Assembly: GCA_020186115.1 (NCBI GenBank)
Contig: WSYJ01000157.1
Coordinates: forward strand, 682,001-746,000
Origin: Histomonas meleagridis
Lineage: Eukaryota; Parabasalia; Tritrichomonadida; Dientamoebidae
Direction: 5' to 3'
DNA: 64,000 bases
The notes below the pieces were generated by a model, which worked only from the letters and a program-made list of their open reading frames with translations, was not told where the DNA came from and searched no databases. The translations under genes and the position numbers were made by a program. Each line of letters starts with the position of its first letter. The stretch's first letter is position 1. Shown here one piece after another: positions 9,868 to 19,300 of this stretch.

Positions 9868-10323
9868 TTGATTTTTGACATAAACCGTTGTATGGGATGG
9901 AGGTTTCGATTCAAAAAGCTTGTTTACATGTTGTAAAAGTGTTGGCCTGATTTTTCATAGAAATCCGGTTACATTCAAACCTCAAAAGATGTATTGAGCA
10001 CAAAAAATATGGCTATTTATGAATATATAATCATATTATAATAATCCGAACATGACCTCTCCTTTTGGTTCTTATTTCTTGTTGTTGTGATAAATTTCAT
10101 CATGTTATGATTTCGACAATCAAGAATGAAAATTTTTATGATTTTTTTGCAAGTTACTTTATATTACTAGCATAAAAGGACATGTTAGGCGATGATAATG
10201 TGACATATTTATAAATTATTTAGAGCAGAATCTACATTTTTTAAGCTTGAAGCTCTTTGAGCTATAATACGATCAAATAACACTCAAAATGTGTATCGGC
10301 AATTCAGAAAAAAAGGCGGAGAA
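9868..10323. other. Divergent intergenic region with AACGGTTT box
   Basis: About 455 bases between divergent genes. On the minus strand CAACGGTTTA (9881-9890) lies 14-23 bases before the ATG of the membrane protein. On the plus strand no strict initiator stands out before 10324. Confidence 0.5.
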
Positions 10324-11691
10324 ATGAACATTGGCTACAAATTCAATAATACTTTTAAAAAGAGAAAATTCAAATCTCGTTTACAAGGCGATGTCGAAGA
10401 AGAAGATGTAGCCACCGAATCTGAAGCAAAATATTTTGAAGATGATTATATTGTAGAATTTCTTTCATTTTTCCACCAAAATGTTACTGAACTTAATCTT
10501 AGCGGAATATTCCAAGTTTCTAATGATTTTTCACAGCGAACGATTGATTATCAATTTTCCATTTCTAATTTAGAAATCATTGCTCAATCATCATTTCTGT
10601 TCGACCTAATTTCTTGCTTTCATAATATATCTTCAGTTGATATTTTAATACCTTTGCTAACAATTCTATTATTTGTGCTTGATTGTTGCGATGATGCAAG
10701 AATTAGTTTCATTCAATCAGGTGGCATACCTCCTTTGTTGCCAAAAGTACACTCTGCAGAGCATGGTGTTATTCTCCGTTTTGTTTTACAGATTTTTAAG
10801 ATAATATTACATTATCCAATAAGTTATGAATATTTTCGTGATAATGTTACGTTCTTATCTAATTTTTGTAACATAATAAAAATTCAGAATGATTCAGAAT
10901 TCATTGCACTTTGTTCTGAAATTGCCCTTGAATTAATTTCAGTTTCAGATAAATTCATGCTTCAACTTATTCCTTATTCTAATTTCTATTTTGAACTTTC
11001 TCTCACCAAGATAGAATGTTCCACTATTATCCAACGTAATGCACTTTATTCATATCAAAAATTAGCATTTCGTGATGCCACTTTTCTTATCGGCTCGCCA
11101 TTTTTTTCTAAAGTAGTCAAATCCTTCGGGCGGTTATCCCCACAAAATTTCAAAATTGCTTTTACACTTATCGAAACCATTTTTTTAGATGTACCAGAAA
11201 AGATTTTAATGCCTATAATAAAAATATTTCCGTTTGGACTTTTTGAGGAAATATTAACTGTTTATAAGCAAAGTACAAAATTACAAATTTCTGCTTTAGA
11301 ATGTTTAAACTTAATGGTAATGCAAAGTTATACTGTATCACAAATAATATATGAAAGTGAATTACCAAAAATATTCACAGAACTATTGGAAAATAGTATA
11401 TTTGAGATAAAAATTCTTGTTTTAAAAATAATTAATAACGCTTTTAAAAACGCGTCTTCTGACTTCGGGTTTGACGTGCATTATAATATGGATTTCTTCG
11501 AATTTGTGATTTCGTTTAAGGAATGTGAAAATGAGGATTTTAAAAATGTGGTGTATGAGCTGATTCTTAAGTTTTATCGAATTGCTGAGGTGAGAGGCGA
11601 CGAGGAATATTTGGAATTCCTTAAAGAATATATTGATGAATATGAATTGGACATGTTAAATGATCAAAAAATCGAATTGTTAAATAAATAA
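10324..11691 (+). CDS. Armadillo-like helical repeat protein
   Basis: 455 residues from the first ATG (10324); the frame extends 11 codons upstream to a GTG that is not used. The N-terminal 45 residues are basic then acidic (KKRKFKSR, then EEEDVATES), reminiscent of an importin-alpha IBB-like start, followed by about ten helical pairs rich in Leu, Ile and Phe. The segment LDCCDDARISFIQSGGIPPLL is a recognisable armadillo-type helix turn. The C-terminal part (LLENSIFEIK...) resembles YLENAPFEIK in the protein at 35619-37019, so both probably belong to one trichomonad ARM-like family of about 450 residues. The function is unknown; nuclear import adaptor or scaffold roles are guesses. The stop TAAATA contains a TAAA poly(A)-like signal. 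Confidence 0.8.
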   Translation: MNIGYKFNNTFKKRKFKSRLQGDVEEEDVATESEAKYFEDDYIVEFLSFFHQNVTELNLSGIFQVSNDFSQRTIDYQFSISNLEIIAQSSFLFDLISCFHNISSVDILIPLLTILLFVLDCCDDARISFIQSGGIPPLLPKVHSAEHGVILRFVLQIFKIILHYPISYEYFRDNVTFLSNFCNIIKIQNDSEFIALCSEIALELISVSDKFMLQLIPYSNFYFELSLTKIECSTIIQRNALYSYQKLAFRDATFLIGSPFFSKVVKSFGRLSPQNFKIAFTLIETIFLDVPEKILMPIIKIFPFGLFEEILTVYKQSTKLQISALECLNLMVMQSYTVSQIIYESELPKIFTELLENSIFEIKILVLKIINNAFKNASSDFGFDVHYNMDFFEFVISFKECENEDFKNVVYELILKFYRIAEVRGDEEYLEFLKEYIDEYELDMLNDQKIELLNK

Positions 11692-12076
11692 ATAGAATTC
11701 TTTGTTTGATTTTGATTTAAAAAATTTATCTTTAAAATGATATGGTGATTATAATTTTATAATTCTTTTCATAAAGTGTTGGAAAAGCTCTAAATTTTTA
11801 TTAAATAATCAATTTAAAACATTCATTACTTACTTACTTGAAATAATGTGATTTAAAATTTTTAGATTGGTTTGCATACTTTCAAATAATGAATATTTGC
11901 TTTGTTTAATTTAAATAAAAAATTTGATTCGAAAAATGGATATTATTAAAAGAGTTTATAAAAAATTATTTATTTAATATAATATTAAAATGTTTGAGTA
12001 TATTGTTTCAAAAAATAAATTGGCTGTCATAAAAATTCATAAAATACACGAACAAAACTTTTTTTCCATTTAGGAA
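11692..12076. other. Intergenic, AT-rich
   Basis: About 385 bases without a supported gene. No strict initiator was seen before 12077. Confidence 0.5.
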
Positions 12077-12637
12077 ATGATTCCACAATGCTTTTCTGAT
12101 CCTCCAGTACCTAATGAATTTAATAATATTTCGAAAAACATACAAAAAATGCAAGACATCCAAACAGTATTAAATGATCCTTATGACAATACAAAAAATA
12201 AAAATTCTCTAAGCGAAAAGAAATTGGCAATATCAAAGATAAAGAAAAACAGAAGAAAGCATGGAGAAGAACAATTACTTGTCATATATTCTCATGAAAA
12301 AAGTGAAAAAGGACATTGGGTAGCTCGAGCTTCATTAGATTGCATAGATTTAATTGAAGAATATTTTGAAAATATCAAAAAAGAAAAATTAATAAAGAAA
12401 CCTCATAGGGAAATACAAGAAATACTTGGTATAGTACCAAAGAATGGGAAAATATCTTCCTTTGAAATTAAGTATAAAGACACTGGGAAAATTGGATATA
12501 TTTCTGCAGGAACAATGAGAAAACATTATTGTGAGCAATTACTAAGTTTTTATGAAGAACATATTCAACCTCAAAATATGTCTGATTTTGATGATCCTTC
12601 AAAGGAACAGATGACGGAACAAGATCTTATTCAATAA
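12077..12637 (+). CDS. HP1-like protein: degenerate chromodomain plus chromo shadow domain
   Basis: 186 residues. Residues about 49-98 align by pattern with a chromodomain: a basic lead-in, LLVIYS in place of LLKWKG, GHW in place of NTW, then LDCIDLIEEYFE, which closely matches the family's ENLDCPELIxEFL end. Residues about 112-166 resemble a chromo shadow domain, with FEIKYKDTGK and the typical closing helix LLSFYEEHI (HP1: VISFYEERL). This two-domain order is that of heterochromatin protein 1, which reads methylated H3K9 and dimerises through the shadow domain. The Trp/Tyr aromatic cage of the chromodomain is poorly kept, so methyl-lysine reading may be altered. This is motif recognition by eye, hence moderate confidence in function. 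Confidence 0.75.
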   Translation: MIPQCFSDPPVPNEFNNISKNIQKMQDIQTVLNDPYDNTKNKNSLSEKKLAISKIKKNRRKHGEEQLLVIYSHEKSEKGHWVARASLDCIDLIEEYFENIKKEKLIKKPHREIQEILGIVPKNGKISSFEIKYKDTGKIGYISAGTMRKHYCEQLLSFYEEHIQPQNMSDFDDPSKEQMTEQDLIQ

Positions 12638-12874
12638 CATTATCAAACATAAAATTTTGATAAAAATTAAATCACAATGCTAACATGTGTATTATATTTT
12701 TTGTGCTAGCATAAATATGAGTTTAACAAGTTAAATAGTGAAGTTTGGAAGATACGTTCCAAAAATAGTAACTTTTATTTAACTGCGTTTAACCCATTAA
12801 TTTGTGTTAGATAAAGTATACAAAAGTCTTTGCTGGCAATTGAAAATTGTTGGGTTTTTTTTGTGGTTTCAAAA

Positions 12875-15800
12875 ATGAATGGATGTGAATATTCTCCAAG
12901 CTATTTCATTAATCTTTTCCAAAGGCTACGATCACCTGACACCACGCAGAATGCAGATAGGGAACTTCAAACAGCTGTTTTTAATGAGGCAGCAATTCCA
13001 TCATTATTTTTAATTTTAAATGAAAATGATAAAACATTACAAAAGTATACATTGGTCACAATAATGATATGCTTGCGTTCGCAAAAAGAAATCCCAAGCC
13101 CAAATTTTATACAGCAATGCCAGATACGAATTTTAGATTTTTTATCACGAGAGACCGATCCCACTTTAATAAAAATCACTTTAGCCCTTGTTGAAGAGCT
13201 TTTAAAGAAAACGAATATTTTATGGGCTGAACTAATTAATTATGCGTTTTCTTTAACCAATAATTCTTTACGATTATCCATTTTAAACATTTTGTACAAT
13301 ACCATTCCTAATGAGCTTGTTCAAAACAACATGAAATCATTTATAATTTTTGTAATGCAAGGATTACAATCTCCAGATATTGAAGAAGAAATTGAATCCA
13401 TACATTTTCTATTACATATTGAACCATTATTACAAAATAACACAGAGCTTATTACACAAATCTCTCATTCATTTTTTAATTTATTTGTTCAATCAATTCT
13501 ATCGAATGATTATCAACGAATGTCAACGATATTTTGCACAGTATTAAGTTACTTAGATCAAAAAGGATATTTATTTCCTGTTAAAGAGACGATTCCATTT
13601 ATAATTCAAGCACTTTTATCGCAGAATTATTCTCGTTGTTACATATTACAACTTCATCAATTTCTTGTAATATCATCGATATTTGTACATGAAGATGCAA
13701 AACAATTTTTTTCTAATATGCAACAAGTTATCCTTTTAGAGCAAATGATTTATTTACATTTATTTGAAGGTGAAATTGAAGATCAATTTAATCATTTCGA
13801 TGAAATTGTTGCTTTATTAAAGTTATCATTTGTACAAGTTGAACCAAATATATTAATACAAACGATATTTGGTTTAATTGAAGAATATACCAAATCAAAT
13901 GATCAACGAATTAATTCGTTTTTGTTTCTATTAGTTCAAGCAGGAGTTTCTACTTCAAATGTAATCTTCATTCCATATACTTGTCAACTCTTTAATTTGT
14001 TTTTAAATGGATTTCGTTCGAATTCATTTTTGATTCATCAAGTTTCGATTTTATGTTTTATTGAAATTATACAATTTTTTTCAGCATTATTTAATCAAGA
14101 ACCAATGCAAATATTCCAAATAATTCAAAACAAAACTTTTGATGAAAATGATTTAAATTTGTTTTATAACATTTTATTATTAATTAATAATACTGATGAT
14201 ATATTTTTATTAACATTTCAATTTTCGCAAGAATTAATTTCAAGTGCAAATCAAAGTTTTAAAACTTTTGGGTTATTAATATTAACACAAATTATTCAAA
14301 ATTCAAATTCATTAACAAATGTATACTTTGAACAAATTTATGGTTTCATAGAGAAAATTTGTTCGTCGCCAATATCAACAGAATCACCTTATTCGATTAT
14401 ATATCAATCATTATCAAGTTTAATCATAAAAACAGGCGATATCTTAATACAACGTTTACCGAATATAATACAATTTATATTAAATGGTATTAATGCTAAT
14501 GATTATTATGGGTCAATTGAAGTAATGAAATGTTTTTTAACATTATTAAAAATATTTGAAACAAAAATATTTGTATTTATTAATAATATTGTTGAAGAAT
14601 TATTAAAAAACATAAATCAAAACATAATAAATCAATTAATAAATTATACAAATGAAAATATACCAATTCAACCATCATTTGAATCAGGTTCACAAGCATT
14701 AAAAACATTTTGTAAAATAGCAGTAACTACAAAACATGAAGAATTTATCATAAAATGTTATAATATCATATTAATGTTATCTGATTATTTTATATTTCCT
14801 TATTGTATTGAAACAGCAATGTTATCTTTTAATTGTATTATACCATTTTTAAAATATGATAATCATATTACAGAACTTATTGAGAAATGTTATGATAAAA
14901 TTAATCCAAATGATTATGATAACTTTGCAGTGTTTGTAAAAGTTTTAGCTAGTTCAATAGAACATTTTAGTTTAAATGTTGTTAAACAAACTATGATTAA
15001 ATCATTATTACCACAAATTATATCGATGATATATGAAATTAATTTACATTTATATTATGATATTGATAATTTATTACAATCATTTCAATCATTATTCATA
15101 GTATTAATTCGAGCACGACCTAAACCTAATATGATTTTAAAGGTATTTAATTATTTAATTTCTTTATTTAATAATCCAACATTACAAGACTTTAGTATTA
15201 ATTCCATTTTCTTAATCTTAGAAGATAACATTGAATTAATCCAAAGTCAATCATTTCAATCGATAATACCAATGATTAATAACATAATATTAAATGGATC
15301 AATACAAAAGACTTCAATGATTGTCGGATTAATATATGATTTATCATTTAAAATTCCGCCACAACATTTTTTACTATTTAAAGATTTCGCTTTAAATGTA
15401 TTGGATTCATTACGTGAAAGATTACAAATAGAACAAGATACGCCTTCATTATTAAGGGATGATCTTGTTGCAACTATTTGTGCATTAGCTTATCAAGCTA
15501 TAGGTGATTTGTTTCCGACTAAAGAAACAATTCCTTTGTTATTAAAAAGTATTCCATTAACAAGACAATCTTCATTAAGTGAAATTGTTTATCAACTTTT
15601 GGTCGGTATAATGAATATAATGGACAATGAACAAAAAGAACATTTCGTTAATGTTTTAATTGGGTTAATTGCACAGCCTTATTCCAATCTAAAGGCAATG
15701 CAAATGGATTTGTTACTATGGAATACTTTGATTAATACAATTAGCTCGAAATATATCGATGATGATAACTTCGCTGGTAATATATTAAATGCATTAGGTG

Positions 15801-15880
15801 GCGACCAATTGAAGTTACATTTCTTTATGGAGTCTTACCAAAAATTATTAAATGACTTAAGACTATATCAGACAGATTGA
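12875..15880 (+). CDS. Importin-beta-like (karyopherin) HEAT-repeat protein
   Basis: 1001 residues from ATG 12875; a TTG 45 bases upstream is rejected as a start. The protein is a continuous HEAT-type solenoid. The start (FINLFQRLRSPDTTQNADRE, then LQTA) matches the importin-beta/importin-4/5 N-terminus, where a short helix LLxxLxxPDxxxRxxAE binds Ran. Repeats such as EEEIESIHFLLHI and the late segment LRERLQIEQDTPSLLRDDLVATI fit Kap123/importin-4-type receptors in both position and length (family about 1000-1100). It should carry cargo through nuclear pores under RanGTP control. The exact orthologue among beta-karyopherins is not clear. Codons are strongly A/T-ending. Confidence 0.8.
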   Translation: MNGCEYSPSYFINLFQRLRSPDTTQNADRELQTAVFNEAAIPSLFLILNENDKTLQKYTLVTIMICLRSQKEIPSPNFIQQCQIRILDFLSRETDPTLIKITLALVEELLKKTNILWAELINYAFSLTNNSLRLSILNILYNTIPNELVQNNMKSFIIFVMQGLQSPDIEEEIESIHFLLHIEPLLQNNTELITQISHSFFNLFVQSILSNDYQRMSTIFCTVLSYLDQKGYLFPVKETIPFIIQALLSQNYSRCYILQLHQFLVISSIFVHEDAKQFFSNMQQVILLEQMIYLHLFEGEIEDQFNHFDEIVALLKLSFVQVEPNILIQTIFGLIEEYTKSNDQRINSFLFLLVQAGVSTSNVIFIPYTCQLFNLFLNGFRSNSFLIHQVSILCFIEIIQFFSALFNQEPMQIFQIIQNKTFDENDLNLFYNILLLINNTDDIFLLTFQFSQELISSANQSFKTFGLLILTQIIQNSNSLTNVYFEQIYGFIEKICSSPISTESPYSIIYQSLSSLIIKTGDILIQRLPNIIQFILNGINANDYYGSIEVMKCFLTLLKIFETKIFVFINNIVEELLKNINQNIINQLINYTNENIPIQPSFESGSQALKTFCKIAVTTKHEEFIIKCYNIILMLSDYFIFPYCIETAMLSFNCIIPFLKYDNHITELIEKCYDKINPNDYDNFAVFVKVLASSIEHFSLNVVKQTMIKSLLPQIISMIYEINLHLYYDIDNLLQSFQSLFIVLIRARPKPNMILKVFNYLISLFNNPTLQDFSINSIFLILEDNIELIQSQSFQSIIPMINNIILNGSIQKTSMIVGLIYDLSFKIPPQHFLLFKDFALNVLDSLRERLQIEQDTPSLLRDDLVATICALAYQAIGDLFPTKETIPLLLKSIPLTRQSSLSEIVYQLLVGIMNIMDNEQKEHFVNVLIGLIAQPYSNLKAMQMDLLLWNTLINTISSKYIDDDNFAGNILNALGGDQLKLHFFMESYQKLLNDLRLYQTD

Positions 15881-16334
15881 ATTGCTTAGAAATTGTATTT
15901 CGAAGCAAATAATTTTTGTACAATTTGTGTTGTTGTACATAGAATATATATATATAAATATGTTTCGTTTTTATTATTAATAAGTAAATATTATAATATT
16001 AATTTGATTTGTTTTGGATATTAATGTGATATTTTATATATGCTATAATAATATTTTACATTATGTTAATAAATTTATGACTTCGAATAAAATCTTGTCT
16101 CCAAATTGGATTATACTGACACCAGAAAAAACGTTTTTTCATGTTTCTTTGAAATTGTATTTTGACACACACAAAATCTTAACAAAAAGTCGACTTAATC
16201 ATATCAAAACTTAGTTAAAACTGTTGTCATAAAGTTGCCTCAGAAAAAAAGCAATTCAATATTGAAACTGAATCCAAGTTTTTAAAAAGTTTCAAAAGTC
16301 TTGAATTCTGAAATCATTTCATTTCTTCTGGCTA
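15881..16334. other. Intergenic, AT-rich
   Basis: About 450 bases. A short open frame at 16014 starts at TTG and has no coding features. A TCATT initiator near the end belongs to the next gene. Confidence 0.5.
16319..16323 (+). promoter_or_regulatory. TCATT initiator
   Basis: TTTCATTTC places a TCA(+1)TT initiator with start at A16321, 14 bases before the ATG at 16335. This is the usual short leader in trichomonads. Confidence 0.5.
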
Positions 16335-19300
16335 ATGAATGAGTTTACTGAACTAATTAATGGGTTTAATCGTGCAATAACTCCAGCAAACGCTATGCTT
16401 CATGAAATAGAAGTACAGCTAACTTCTCAATCATTCTCTAATGGACTTATTAATGAAACAATCAAGAAAAATAATCTTCAACAAGAAATCTCAACAAATG
16501 TACAAAATGCTATTTCAGCAGCTCTTTTTGCAAAAGCACTTTCATTTGGTTTCCCAAAAAAACTTCCGCCTAAAGAAATTTTGCCTCAGGTAATATATGG
16601 TAATTCTACATTAGCATTTTATTTTGAAGAACTTCAAAGATATGTTTCTTCAGTTCCTGATTTTATTGATGAATATATGAAAGTACTAAAGGATCTTATT
16701 AGTGGTAAAGAGAATGATTATTCAAAGATAGTTTATGGTATTGTTGATCACATTGGTATTATTCAAACATTAGCGTTAGCAACTGATTTTGAAAATAGAC
16801 AAATTCCATCTCAATATTTAATTGTACCAACAATTAAACCACATTTAGAACAATTTTCAAACCAGGTTTTAGGTATTGTAAAATCTGGTGAAGCTTATAG
16901 AATTGCTTCTATGAACCGTCAACCAACCAGTGAATTAGAAACAGCTTTAGACACATTAGTCAAAACCGCTAAAGAAACGATTCAAAAACAAATTGAATTA
17001 TTTGGAGATATCAAACAAAAGATTAATGATAGTTTTGTTCCATCATATAATGAAGATGCATATGATCATTTCCAACAATATGCACAACAATATTCATCTA
17101 CTTTAGCAAGTATTTGTCTTCTTTCACTTAAGATTGGAATGAATGTACCAAATACATTACATATTATAGCACAAGTTCTTGAGAAGATGACAAAATTCGG
17201 ATATGATATGTTTGCACCAATTTTAAATATTATGCGATTTAGAGATAAATTTGAAAAATCAATTGAAAATTCAAAAGATGCACATGAAAATATTGGACAG
17301 ATTTTTGCTCCTCTACTTCAATCTCTTGTTAATATTCAACCTCAATTACTTATTCCATTCCAAAATTTTGTTAATGCTCAATTTGTACTACTTTTCCAGA
17401 AATTACAAAAACTTAATTCTGAATATGATGATGAAATGAATAAACTTATTTCAGTATTAAGACAAGATAAAAAATTTTCAGTATTTCAAACAGTTGGACA
17501 ACTTTCCCAATCAGATCTTTCTGATGCTGCTAAAGCTTCAATGGAAGTAACAAGTAAAATACTAACACAACTTTTGAAGACTGGTTCTTCAATTGAAGAA
17601 ATCAGTGAAAATATAAAAACACTTAATAGTGAATATTCTAAATTTAATGCTTTTATTCAAACTAAGATAAATCAAGAAAAAGATGCTCAACAATTGATCA
17701 AGTTAATTCAACATAGAGATTCGATTTCAAAATCATTAATTGAATTTGTTGATGGATTTAAATCTTTTTCACTAAATCCTACAAATGCACTTATAAGAAA
17801 TAAAGCAGGAATTCATACTTCTGCGTTTTTATTATCATTATGTGGCTTAGATACAACAAATCCAATCATAAAACAACTTACAACAATACGACAACTTTTA
17901 GCAGATAATATTGTTCGATTTTATCCTAATAATATGAAAGCACTTATTGAAATATGTACAATTTTTCATAATCGTAAAGACGAAATTCCACTACAAACTC
18001 GTCAACAATTTTTAGGTATTTATTCTGTTTTTATGGATTCTCTTCGAAAAACATCAAATGTTTTTAGTAGTAATAGTAACTCAAATAATCCTCAAAATGT
18101 TATTAATTGTATTAAAGAATATGATATGTTGAAATATTTAATTAAAGGATTAATAGTATCATTAAAAGATCCAAATATTCCTAAAGATCTTTTACCTCTT
18201 ATAAATAATCTTGAAATATTTTTGTATAATATAACAGAAATACCAAATTCATTTAAACTTTCATTTCAAATTCATTATAAGCATTGTGTAGATGCATTTA
18301 CACAATATATGGGTCCATTTTTCGAAATGATTATATCAGCTGCAACAGTTCAATCGGAAGAATATTACCAACATTTTCGTGAAGTTAAGAATTCTATTAA
18401 TGAAGGAATTAAATCAATTAAAGAAAGACTTGAACATCCACCACCATTTGGTATTTATGATAAAAAATATATTTTAGGTTTAATCGGTACTAGTAAAGAT
18501 GTATTTCAGCCAACATTTGATATACTTAAAGAATCACAAGAAATTTTAAGAAATGCTCATGCACCTGCACAACTTAAAGTTGGTGTTAATAGTATCACAC
18601 AAATATTATCATTAATTGGACAATTAATGACTTATATTGGAGCTTTAACTATTGAAGGTGAAATACCAATGAAATCATTGATTGTTTTTGCAATTAAAGA
18701 TTGTTGTGATGACGTAGGTATTAAAATTAATAATCTTAAACAAGTTATAAATGATCAAGTAAAAGTATCACAATTTGGACAACAATTAATTACTTCACTT
18801 TGCGAATATTCTGATGCACTTGAAAAAATAGAACAACTTAAACCACTTTCAGAACAAATCAGATTAATGTCTAATAATATTGGTGAAAATATAGTACGAA
18901 TTGCTATTGGAGATAATACTCAAATCCCAACTTTGAATTCAATCTTTGATAATATTTTAGCATTTAATCAAAAACTCAAGCCTTTTTCAGATAAATTTAT
19001 ATCAGAAGTTCAATCAATTGGTGAAATTGAAACTAAGAAAACACAAGAAGAAAAGCCGAAATATAATGAATTCATTAGTCATCTTCCAACTGAAGAAGAA
19101 ACTGAGAAAATGTTTATTGATATTATGCAATCTAATAACGATGCATTAAAGACACTTCTTTCTAAATGTGTAACTTCACTTAAAGAAGATATTGATGAAT
19201 TTAAGCAACTATTTGAAGAATATAATAAGAATCAAAATAAAGATATTAATGAAAAAATTAAAATGATTGCTGAAAGAATTGAAAAAGGAAAAGATATCAT

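Noticed and set aside
16014-16214. 66-residue open frame starting at 16014
   Set aside because: It starts with TTG, has no ATG-based domain, and lies in an AT-rich gap.
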